Below are positions 1-8,571 of a stretch of 34,032 nucleotides of DNA, piece by piece (the stretch's first letter is position 1; each line of letters begins with the position of its first letter). The notes under the pieces are model-generated. The model saw only the letters and a list, made by a program, of their open reading frames with translations, was not told the origin of the DNA and ran no database searches. Made by a program: the position numbers and the translations under genes. The stretch lies in NCBI GenBank assembly GCA_027600665.1, contig JADGJL010000188.1:1-34032 (forward strand), given 5' to 3'. The DNA is from Irineochytrium annulatum. Taxonomy: Eukaryota; Chytridiomycota; Chytridiomycetes; Chytridiales; Chytridiaceae.

Positions 1-483
1 GTGGGGATGTGGGCTGTTCAGTGGGACATTGTATGATAGTGTTTTACGTATAATCTGAGATGAACGTTTATCATTTGAGCGGATACAATTCATCGGTTTA
101 ATAGCTTATACGGATCTTGTGGTATGCGGGCTGTACAAAAAGGAGAGGTTAGAGCGTTATACACATAACTGCAACGGCTAAATGCGCGCGGTCCCGCTGC
201 AATTTCGCAATAATGAAATTCCATCGAATTCAGTTGAGATAAACCACGCCGCTGAACGTCGTGGTCATACGCGAGCTCTTTTCCATTGTTTTGTTAGCAC
301 GATTACGGAATATCCAGTGGGTTTAAGATTGATTAAAAATCAAGCTGCCCGAAATTGTGACGTACAGAGTTTATTTGAGCGTTAACATATACATAAATAT
401 CCGTACGGACAACCGAATGCAGAAAATTTGGGAAGTATATGCCAGCCATGAATCAAAGCAACAAGAAGGCGCCGCCCGTCCCT
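1..483. other. Left edge, no gene recognised
   Basis: I see no convincing coding segment. The open frames here are short and of mixed composition. The right part lies just downstream of the stop codon of the minus-strand gene at 484-1188 and probably carries its 3' untranslated region. Confidence 0.5.
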
Positions 484-1188
484 TCACTTCCTGTAGCCGT
501 CCCCGTACTCAGAGGCCGTCACGCACGGGCTCTGGTGGTACTGCAGCCAAGGGTCGATGCTGCACTCGGTGCCGGCCGCGCACCTCATCTCGACCCACTT
601 GCCATGGTCGCACTGGTAGAAGACAGAGCTCTCGCCGGACTCGTCGCACTTGTAGTTCTGGCCCTTCCACGAGCCGGCGGAGGTCGAGCAGTCACCCTCG
701 TTGCCGTAGGATGGCGTGTAGTTGGGCTTTGACGGAGTGTAGCTCGGCTTCGAGGGCGTGTAGCTAGGCTTCAAGGGAGTGTAGCTCGGCGTGTAGCTCG
801 GCTTGGCGGGCGTGTACGAGGGCTTTGAAGGAGTGTAGGACGGCTTCGGGGGCGTGTACGTGGGAGTGTAAGCGGGCTTCTTCGGGCCGTAAGCCGGCGG
901 CTCCGGCGCGTATCCGCCGTGCGAAGGGTGGTAGTCGGCCACGCACGGGCTTTGGCGGTACTGGAGCCACGGCTCGACATCGCAGACGGTGCCGGCAGCG
1001 CAGGGCATGCGGACCCACTTGCCATGGTCGCACTGGTAGAAGACGGTCACGTCGCCGGACGCGTCGCACTTGTAGTTCTGGCCTTGGAAGGAGCCACTAG
1101 AGGTCGAGCAGTCGGGCTCGTAGGAGTACGACTCTGCGACGGCGACGGCCGAGATGGAGGCGACGGCAAGGAGGGTCGAGAAGAGCAT
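484..1188 (-). CDS. Secreted protein with two CBM19-like chitin-binding-type domains (copy 1)
   Basis: Intronless gene for 234 residues. A signal peptide (residues 1 to about 19, starting MLFSTLLAVASISAVAVA) is followed by two six-cysteine domains of about 55 residues. Both share the pattern GQNYKCD...FYQCDHGKWV...CAAGT.C...SPC. A Tyr/Pro/Ser/Lys-rich linker made of repeated KPSYTPS units separates them. The cysteine spacing and the CDHGKWV and CAAGT motifs resemble carbohydrate-binding family 19 (chitin binding), so cell-wall binding is inferred, not shown. An in-frame ATG lies 60 bases upstream at 1248, but I prefer the start at 1188: the copy at 2165 begins at the equivalent codon, and the TATA-like box at 1254-1261 lies too close to 1248. 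Five of 234 residues differ from the second copy. No catalytic domain is visible. Confidence 0.8.
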   Translation of the reverse strand: MLFSTLLAVASISAVAVAESYSYEPDCSTSSGSFQGQNYKCDASGDVTVFYQCDHGKWVRMPCAAGTVCDVEPWLQYRQSPCVADYHPSHGGYAPEPPAYGPKKPAYTPTYTPPKPSYTPSKPSYTPAKPSYTPSYTPLKPSYTPSKPSYTPSKPNYTPSYGNEGDCSTSAGSWKGQNYKCDESGESSVFYQCDHGKWVEMRCAAGTECSIDPWLQYHQSPCVTASEYGDGYRK

Positions 1189-1253
1189 TATTGAGATGGT
1201 CGTTGGCTGTTGCTGAAGTTGCTGTTGATGATCATTAGGGGAGTTCAATAGTG

Positions 1254-1261
1254 CTTAAATA
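1254..1261 (-). promoter_or_regulatory. TATA-like box of copy 1
   Basis: Minus-strand TATTTAAG about 66 bases upstream of the ATG at 1188. The second copy has TATTTAAA at the equivalent place. The surrounding sequence is recognisably duplicated but more diverged than the coding region. Confidence 0.45.
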
Positions 1262-2164
1262 CGCGAATGTGAGGTCAATTCACTTCCCCTTCATCGCCAC
1301 AACCGCCTCACCGAGCCTTCCTTCCAAATGCTGCCCAACAACACCCAAGAGCTTAGAACGACGTGGCATGCATGCCCACAGTCGATCAGGTTGCCGCCTT
1401 GTTCTGATGGTATTGTGCGGCCGCTGAGCAGCGAAACGTTTGGTTCTCATCGGAGATACAGTACCATCGTTCGATGGTTTGATCTGGTCGGCTCGCGTCT
1501 CTCCGCTTTGCGCGAGCAGAGCTTCCTCCAAATCGCAGCTGAGGCCAACATGAGCTAAAGTGCTGACATGCAACTCCGCCAACAAATAGTCATAAGTTGA
1601 TTGAACGTCGAACACTTTTGTTAATAGCCCAATAAATTATTATTTGTTCTAGCGCAAACAAGCGGCTGCAGAAGCAAATCTTTTATATCAAGTTACGTGC
1701 CTGCGCGAAGAGCTGTCGGGGCGGATTTGGGGTCGAAGCGGACGCTTGAACCGGATTGCGCAGGAGGCTGCCATTTACTCCCAGAATTCTTTTTCTAACT
1801 GTAATGCGTAAATACTATTTTTTCTGCTTTGCTGCCTAGTAAGACGGTGCAGGCTCTGCTCCGACAGACCTTCTTGCCCCAAAGGTTCTTTGCATCCTGA
1901 TGAAGAACCAGTATGCAGGTACTTAACATCCAGTTACTGCTCGATTAAGCAAAAGATGCTCGTGATATCAAGCGCTCTAAATTTCGAGTCGTTGGTCGAA
2001 GGTTGAATATGTGATTGATATTGTTTATTCAGCGTTACCAAAAACGTCGAGTATCAAAAGCCGACGGGTTAGGAATAGAGCTGAAGCATCGGATCGGAAG
2101 ATAAAAATACAATACAACAAGAGCAATGCATTTATCAAGAAAACTCGACGGCTGTCCGCTTCCT
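1262..2164. other. Spacer between the two tandem copies
   Basis: The first 60-70 bases are similar to the region upstream of copy 2: both hold a variant of CACTTCC..TTCA.CGCCACAAC followed by CTCACCGAGCCTTC. The rest is AT-richer and unlike anything else here. A 111-codon minus-strand open frame at 1280-1615 is rich in Arg, Gln and Leu, has no recognisable domain, and I do not believe it is a gene. Confidence 0.5.
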
Positions 2165-2869
2165 TCACTTCCTGTAGCCGTATCCGTAGTCAGAGGCCGT
2201 CACGCACGGGCTCTGGTGGTACTGCAGCCAAGGGTCGATGCTGCACTCGGTGCCGGCCGCGCACCTCATCTCGACCCACTTGCCATGGTCGCACTGGTAG
2301 AAGACAGAGCTCTCGCCGGACTCGTCGCACTTGTAATTTTGTCCCTTCCACGAGCCGGCGGAGGTCGAGCAGTCACCCTCGTTGCCGTAGGATGGCGTGT
2401 AGCTGGGCTTTGAGGGAGTGTAGCTCGGCTTCGAGGGCGTGTAGCTAGGCTTCAAGGGAGTGTAGCTCGGCGTGTAGCTCGGCTTGGCGGGCGTGTACGA
2501 GGGCTTTGAAGGAGTGTAGGACGGCTTCGGGGGCGTGTACGTGGGAGTGTAAGCGGGCTTCTTCGGGCCGTAAGCCGGCGGCTCCGGCGCGTATCCGCCG
2601 TGCGAAGGGTGGTAGTCGGCCACGCACGGGCTTTGGCGGTACTGGAGCCACGGCTCGACATCGCAGACGGTGCCGGCAGCGCACGGCATGCGGACCCACT
2701 TGCCATGGTCGCACTGGTAGAAGACGGTGACGTCGCCGGTCGCGTCGCACTTGTAGTTCTGGCCATGGAAGGAGCCACTAGACGTCGAGCAGTCGGGCTC
2801 GTAGGAGTACGACTCTGCGACGGCGACGGCCGAGATGGAGGCGACGGCAAGGAGGGTCGAGAAAAGCAT
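2165..2869 (-). CDS. Secreted protein with two CBM19-like chitin-binding-type domains (copy 2)
   Basis: Tandem, same-strand duplicate of the gene at 484-1188: 234 residues with the same signal peptide, two six-cysteine domains and Tyr-Pro-rich linker. By eye about 14 of 705 coding bases differ, giving five residue changes (Q to H and S to T in the first domain, N to S in the linker, E to D and D to Y near the C-terminus). The protein has no membrane anchor or enzyme domain, so it is probably a wall-associated lectin-like or chitin-shielding protein; this is an inference from domain type. Downstream sequence diverges at once beyond the stop codon, while upstream similarity continues, weaker, for about 150 bases. 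Confidence 0.8.
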   Translation of the reverse strand: MLFSTLLAVASISAVAVAESYSYEPDCSTSSGSFHGQNYKCDATGDVTVFYQCDHGKWVRMPCAAGTVCDVEPWLQYRQSPCVADYHPSHGGYAPEPPAYGPKKPAYTPTYTPPKPSYTPSKPSYTPAKPSYTPSYTPLKPSYTPSKPSYTPSKPSYTPSYGNEGDCSTSAGSWKGQNYKCDESGESSVFYQCDHGKWVEMRCAAGTECSIDPWLQYHQSPCVTASDYGYGYRK

Positions 2870-2922
2870 TATTGAGATGTAGGCCGTTGGTGTTGATGAT
2901 GATTCGGAGAGTCCAGATAGTG

Positions 2923-2930
2923 TTTAAATA
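2923..2930 (-). promoter_or_regulatory. TATA-like box of copy 2
   Basis: Minus-strand TATTTAAA about 54 bases upstream of the ATG at 2869, at the same relative place as the box of copy 1. Confidence 0.45.
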
Positions 2931-3387
2931 TGCGGATGTAAAGTGTCTCGGTCAAACTCGCTTCACTTCCACTTCACCGCCACAACTGCCTCACCGAGCC
3001 TTCTTTCCAGCTAACGCAGCACGTTGCCCTTCCTCTCCGAGTTATACTGGCGGCCTTAGCTTAGTAAGCAGACATCATATCAGTTTGTACGTGTCGTATT
3101 ATTTCCTTATGGCCACGACACATGGACACTTCGTATCATTGGCGGTGCGCCTATTGAGAAGCGACCGGCGCTCGCTATGCAGGGGAATCTCATGGCTTTT
3201 TCCCTCGTCGGTAGCCGCGGCGATGTCAGCCAGTGTGTGCAATGAATATGTTCTTATACAGCCCTTCTTCATGCCCGCGCCACGCCGTTATTTCACAAGT
3301 AGAAAGTGCGAAAGCCACGAAAGCAACTAAGATATTATGTGTGAAGAACCAAAACCATCTTCCAGTATATGTGAAAATTAATAAGAA
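2931..3387. other. Intergenic region
   Basis: Upstream region of copy 2 and downstream region of the ankyrin gene. Open frames on the plus strand (2872-3330, 3233-3523) have no domain signature and read as noise. No RNA gene recognised. Confidence 0.45.
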
Positions 3388-4900
3388 TTACTCTGCATTG
3401 GCAAACGCCTCGACCAGCTGCTCCATCACCGCAAGCATCGACTCATACGCTTTCCTCTTAGGTAGAAGCTTTTCACACCGCTGGATCTTGTGCTTCAGCA
3501 TCTCGACGGGCGTTGACCCGTGAATAAGGCTCTCCGCTTGCAGCAACTCCCTCATGTCACGACGTGTGAGACCGAACACTTCATAGTTATCTCGCAACAT
3601 GACCACGAACGATATATTCCCTGCCCTATGCAACATGAATAAGATTGAACGTCACACGGCAATGGACTGGATGTTACCCTGCTGCCGTATGCAAGATATT
3701 CGACTTGGTCATTGTCTTCGCCAGCAACACCTGCCGAAAGACTCGCCTCGCATTCTCGCTCCCCTCGGCCAGGGTCTCCTTCAACATGACGTTGATGAGA
3801 ACGTCGTTGTGCGCATAAACCGCGTTCGAGAGCGGCGTACAACCCCAATCGTTCCTTAATGGCATCGCCTCCAGGAAGCGACCAGAGCTGCCCTTCCTGA
3901 CGGCGTTAAAGAAAGCCCCGACTAGCGGCTCGTTGTTAGGGAAGGATCTCGCGCAGTAGTGAAGCAGGGTGTTTCCTTGCGAGTCCGAGCAGCAGACTAG
4001 GTGACGCCCCGACTCGAGCGCCAACATCACCATCTCAATGACCAGGTCATGATCGTCCTGCTGCGGCTCCACAACCGGCGCGACCTTCATCGTGTAGATG
4101 TATCGCAGAACCTCAAACCCCTTCGACTCGGTCGAAATTGCCACAACATCCTTTAACTCAGCAGCTGGATCAACGACGCGGTCCGACTTCGGCGTCTCGA
4201 GCGAGTCCTGCGGAGACAACTCGCCGTCGTTTTGGTAGCCCCCAGCGTACGACGGCGATCCCGCGCCAGCGTCGTCCGTCGTCGTTATGGACTCCACCCT
4301 CCGTCTCTTCGCGCCGAACGACGGCCTCCCCGTCGACGTCGACGTGGTCGACTTCTTCCTCGACATGGTCCGGCGAGACGTGACGATCATCTCCCCCGTG
4401 TCGCCGACAAACTCCCCGTTGATGAAGACCTGCCACCGGAACCGCTTGTTGTCGCTCCTCTCCCGGGCCGCCTTGAACTTCTGACTCGTCCACTTGATGG
4501 TCAGCTCCGACGGCCCGGACAGTGTCATCTCCGCCGTCAAGCCGTCCAGGACCTTCGGGGCGTGCTGCGAGCCGTGGACGGAGGCGGTTGAGACTTCCTC
4601 CCAGTTGTTGGTTGAAGTTTTGTCACTCTTCTTCAGGTCGATCCTGACTTGAATCTGGGACAAATCGGGGGCAAAGCCATAGCAGACACAGTGGAAGGTC
4701 AGGTCGTAGGGGCCGTTATCTGATTTCGTCACGAGCCGGTCGCCGTCGCGCCTCAGGTCCTCGCCGTCCCAGTTCGTGAGGACCCAGGTCGTCGGCGCGA
4801 AGAGCGATAGGCCGGGCAGCTCGAGCTGGCCTGTGAGGTCCATTGTCGAGTCCATCGCGGGTGATATGACGGTTGGCTTGAAGGGGCAACAGTGGGACAA
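3388..4900 (-). CDS. Ankyrin-repeat protein with an N-terminal beta-rich domain
   Basis: Two exons, 4900-3678 and 3625-3388, with a 52-base intron (GTAACA...CATAG), giving 486 residues. Residues from about 30 to 190 alternate like a beta-sandwich and end in DKRFRWQVFINGEF and then IVTSRRTMSRKK, a basic stretch that could be a nuclear signal (SFGAKRRRVE follows). A Ser/Thr/Asp-rich linker comes next. The C-terminal third has ankyrin-like units: DSQGNTLLHYCARS, NDWGCTPLSNAVYAHND and, across the splice, SNILHTAAGAGN. A beta-sandwich followed by ankyrin repeats recalls the Rel/NF-kB or IPT-ankyrin (SPT23/MGA2-like) layouts, but I do not recognise the N-terminal domain, so a regulatory role is only a guess. 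A second in-frame ATG lies 45 bases inside (4855). Confidence 0.7.
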
Positions 4901-5299
4901 CTAGTAGCAAAACCTATTGCAGCTGGACGTCGTTTGTAAAAGGACCCGATAATCCAGTGTAAATTGTAAACTACTTTCGTGCTTAAAGGAAACTTTTTCT
5001 TCCCTTGGCACATTGGCAATATAACATACATTGCGTTGAACATGCTGGTCAGCGGGTTTAGGCGTATAGAATCTCATCAATAATCACTTTGATCGACGCC
5101 ACGGTGATCGACATAACCGATGCTGAAAAACAGGATGCGGCAATGAGAGCCTCCGGAAATAGCTCGACCGTCCAGGATTGGCCTTCGAGAGCGCAGCAGG
5201 CATCGTTCTCGAAGGTCGAGTCTGATTGGGATCTTACTTGCAGCCGACCGACTCTCGAAGTTCCCTACCAACGTCGCGCCAGGGAACAAAGGAACTTAA
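4901..5299. other. Divergent intergenic region
   Basis: Lies between the starts of the minus-strand ankyrin gene and the plus-strand Arg/Asp-rich gene and should hold both promoters. A plus-strand open frame begins at 5089 but leads into the wrong frame for the downstream gene. An acceptor-like ATCTTACTTGCAG near 5243 hints that the downstream gene could have a 5' exon here. Confidence 0.4.
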
Positions 5300-5566
5300 C
5301 CCCCCGAGTACGCCGCAGCCATTGGGACCGCAGCCTCAACTCCTCTCCCGACATCGCCGAGGCAGCTAGTCCCGACCACCACCCCGACCGCGAAGGAACT
5401 CCGCCAGCTCTCGCTCCAGTCCCACCACCGGCCGACCACCCCGGCGCGGACGGTCATCTTCTACGACAGCCCGACCTACAGCCCGACCTCACCAACCACC
5501 CCTGCCCTTACCCGGGATTTAACCCCCTCCCCCGCCGCCAAGATTCCCTCCTCGCCCTCCTCCAAG

Positions 5567-7300
5567 ATGCCTTGGAACCCGGTTCCGAGGGTGACGCTCA
5601 ACTTCGTCGGCTTCCCCGGCGCCCCCAACTCGCACGGCCACGAGGCACCTTCCCGTAAGGTCATGGCCGAGCTCCCCGACCCCATGTCTAAGAGCTCCCG
5701 AATCCTGACGGTCCACGACCTCGTCATCCTGGCCAAGAGGGACTACCTGCACGACGACGCCGGCATCGACCCCAGCAGGGCCACCGTCTACACGTCCGAG
5801 TTTGCCGCCATCCCGAGGCACTCGAGCGTCGGGCTCCTCAGGGATGGGGAGAGCCTCGTCGTAGCGTTCTTTGGCGGGCCGTTGGACAAGCACAAGGATA
5901 AGGGGGACAAGCATAAGGAAAAGAGGTACGACGACAAGGAGGTGCGCGGGGACCGCGACCGCGAGCGTGAGAGCCACGGCGGCCACAGGAGCGATCGCGA
6001 CAGGGATGGCGACAGAGACCGCGATCACGACCGCCACGGGCGTGGGGGCGATCGCGATCGCGACCGCGACGATAGGGATGGACGCGACCACCGCGAGAGG
6101 GACGGCGGGCGTGGGGATCGCGACAGGGACGGCAGGGGTGACCGCGACCGTGACGACAGGGTTGACCGCAAAGATAAGGAGCGCGGGCGCGACCACGATG
6201 ACGTGCGAGGCAGGGACAAGGACGACCGTCACGGGGAGAAGGACCGCCACTCGTCGTCCCACGGACACTCCCACCACTCGCACCACCGGCACTCCACCTC
6301 GGGCCGCGACGGCAGCAGGAGCCCGGACAAGGACCACCGATCCTCCGACCGGTACGGGGACGATAGCCACCACGGCCACGGTCATGGTTCTTCCTCGCCC
6401 AAGAAGGACAAGCACAGCGCCGATGACTCCTACACCGCCCTCGACGACGACCGCAGCCCGCGCAGCCGCGGCGTCTCTTCCGGTCACGGGCACGGTCACG
6501 ACCGCGACAGGAACATCGACTGGTCTAGCAGCGAGGACGTCCGCTCGGGCGGGTCGCCCCTGAAGGACTCGAAGAAGTACGACTACGTCTACGCCTCGGA
6601 CGAGTTCCTCAACAACACCGGGTCCAAGTCCAAGGACTCGGGGCATCACCGGTCATCGTCCAGCCAGGCCCGCCACGGGTCCGCTGACGACTACGAGTAC
6701 AAGGCCCCCGCGTCCGGTCGCGAGCGTGAGAAGAGCCTCGTTGACACTCGTGGCGACAGGGAGCGCGGCGATAGGAGGGAGAGGTCGCGCAGCCGCGAGA
6801 GGACCAGCAGGAGGGCGGAGAACGATGATGACGACTACAGGAGGGGAGGATCCTCGAGCTTCAAGGAGATGGGTTACCCGGACTACTTGAAGTCGAAGGG
6901 GTCGTCCGAGTCGCCGAGGGCCAAGAGCTCGCATTCGAGGGAGGCTAGTGTTAGCAGACATGATAGGAGCGGGGACGGTAAGCGTCTTTAAGTTACTACT
7001 CAACTTTCGCAGTTAGGATTTCTGCTAACAATACTATTATAACGGCAGACTTCATGACCAAGCCTGAGCTGAGGCGGGCTTCGAGCGCCGGTGGGTCTTC
7101 TCCCTCCCCGCGGAAGATGTCCTCCGTCGGCGACACCTCCAGGCCGGACAAGTTGATCCCCCCCGGGCTGAAGATTCCCGAGAGCAGCACCAGGGCCCGC
7201 TCGCCGTCCATGATTGGTTAGTGTTCGCTCTCTCATGTCCCGCAGCGTGTCCACTAATCGTGTTTATGTCGCAGGCCGCAGCCGGGACGCTGACTTTTGA
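5567..7300 (+). CDS. Protein with coilin-like ubiquitin-fold N-terminus and Arg/Asp-rich tail
   Basis: Three exons, 5567-6977, 7049-7216 and 7275-7300, giving 534 residues. The first 105 residues look folded: RVTLNFVGF, a helix-like ILTVHDLVILAKRDYL, then ATVYTSEFAAIP and LLRDGESLVVAFF. This strand-helix-strand pattern ending in an RDG/RDN turn matches what I recall of the coilin N-terminal ubiquitin-like domain. Residues from about 110 to 215 are almost pure Arg/Asp/Lys/Glu/His, then come His/Ser-rich and Arg/Ser segments (RSRSRERTSRRAE), typical of nuclear RNA-processing proteins. A short C-terminal part is Ser/Pro-rich. The frame is open without an ATG back to a stop at 5297-5299 and reads protein-like (TVIFYDSPTYSPTSP), so the true start may lie in an upstream exon. 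Function not established. Confidence 0.65.
5935..6240 (+). repeat. Degenerate GACCGCGAC-type repeat coding for Arg-Asp
   Basis: Dense run of hexamer-like units (GACCGC, GACAGG, GATCGC, GACAGA) inside the gene at 5567-7300. Codon variants change from unit to unit, so this is an old repeat kept for its protein product rather than a fresh microsatellite. The opposite strand gives long Ser/Arg-rich shadow frames. Confidence 0.75.
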
Positions 7301-7686
7301 GGCTGGATATGCGCAGTGGAGGTGACACTTGAAAGTTACTTTGGATATTGACGTTTGAGCGAGTATCTCCTTTTATGCCGAGCCGATGAAGCTTTTTCTT
7401 TATGTATTTCCCTGATATCATCCTTACTTTTTGTAATCCCTTTCTGCACGACGATTCTTTTCTAGGCTAGTCCTGAAGAGAAATCATATACCCACTCTAG
7501 TTCGTGACCCAGTTCAGATGTTTAAAGCCCGTAACTTATGTTCATGTTTGCGAATTCTAGATGAATTTTCAAGGGAATACAGTTTGTAGTTGCAGTGAAG
7601 CTCAATGGTCGAGGAAGAGAAGCACAAGAGATTTCATCAAGAAGTAATCTCTCATTAAGACTATCATTATGCACAACATGGGAAGT
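7301..7686. other. Convergent 3' region
   Basis: AT-richer sequence between two genes that end towards each other. It probably holds both 3' untranslated regions. No RNA gene or coding exon seen. Confidence 0.5.
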
Positions 7687-8252
7687 TCAGTTTGCATTTG
7701 GCTTGACAGTCAAAGCTTTGGAAGCAGCGAAGAGGCCAAGCCCGACGAAGGTACCTAATCCCATGCCGCCGACGACGCGTGGTATCGGCCCGGCCTTCCC
7801 TTTCCCCGAATTATACAGCAGGCTACAGACAGGCAATAGATTATAATACGGCCCAGTTGGTGTCGTAAGGTAAGAAAACGAACTTACCCAAACACCCCAC
7901 CCAACACGCCCGTCGTAACAGTCGTGTCATCCAACTCCAGCTGTCCGGGGTTCTGCAGCAGCCGCCACGCCCGATCCTGCCATCCGATCTCGGGCTCTGA
8001 GCGCATCTTCATCTCAGTGACAAGGACGCCCACAGCGCTCCCCGCCACGACCGCAATCGCGTTCGCCCTGAGCACGGTTGGGGCCAGGCCGCGCTTTGGG
8101 AGCTTGACGAAGGGCCGGGAGCCGAGTGATCCGACGGTGGCAATGGTAGAGAAGGCCATAATGAATCTGTGGGCGACGTGGCCCTCGAGGACCAGGCGCG
8201 CATTCTTCTGGTCATCAGCGTGGTGGGCGATCGGGACGAGGCGATTCCACAT
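7687..8252 (-). CDS. Small conserved-looking membrane protein of unknown function
   Basis: Two exons, 8252-7888 and 7822-7687, with a 65-base intron (GTAAGT...CTGTAG), 166 residues. Hydrophobic stretches lie near residues 40-55 (FIMAFSTIATVGSLG), 70-85 (ANAIAVVAGSAVGVLV) and, after the splice, two Gly-rich ones (TTGVLGGVFGLLYN and GGMGLGTFVGLGLFAASKA). Between them is the polar motif GWQDRAWRLLQNPGQLELDD. The layout, with paired Gly-rich helices around an RLLxNPGQ loop, reminds me of small fungal membrane proteins of unknown function (DUF1757-like), possibly mitochondrial; I am not sure of this. The gene lies head to head with the redox fusion gene, about 320 bp apart. Confidence 0.65.
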
Positions 8253-8571
8253 TGTTCAATCCAGGAAGCAAAAGAGTGCCGGGGAAGAGCGCGGAATGAG
8301 GTCTGTTGGAGCCTAAACGGGTGTGCCCTGGTGGCCTTGAGGGACGTGGACCAAACTTTGACCACACCCATGATGGGCGTGAATAGCATGATATACAGCG
8401 CGAAGGGATCTCCCGACGACCGCCGATGTCGTCGGCCGCGTCGGAGAGGCGCGCGCCATCATTCTCATCCGTCTAGGCCGCGTCGAGATGATCGCGGACG
8501 CAAATCCAAGAGATCGCCCTTCACTTGACTCAGAGGGAGTCGATCAGACGATTCAAGCGTCATCTGCGTCC
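8253..8571. promoter_or_regulatory. Divergent promoter region of the small membrane protein and redox fusion genes
   Basis: About 320 bases separate the ATG at 8252 (minus) from the ATG at 8572 (plus). I see no clear TATA box. An in-frame ATG at 8488 would add 28 polar residues before the signal peptide, which argues against using it. Confidence 0.4.

Noticed and set aside
1280..1615. Open frame of 111 codons between the CBM19-like copies
   Set aside because: No signal peptide, domain or splice structure, and composition typical of random sequence; it also overlaps the duplicated promoter of copy 1.
5519..6649. Long minus-strand open frame of 376 codons, Val/Ala/Arg-rich
   Set aside because: It is the mirror of the Arg/Asp-rich exon: GAC/CGC repeats read backwards give Val/Ala runs. 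The plus-strand frame has splice sites in phase and a folded head.
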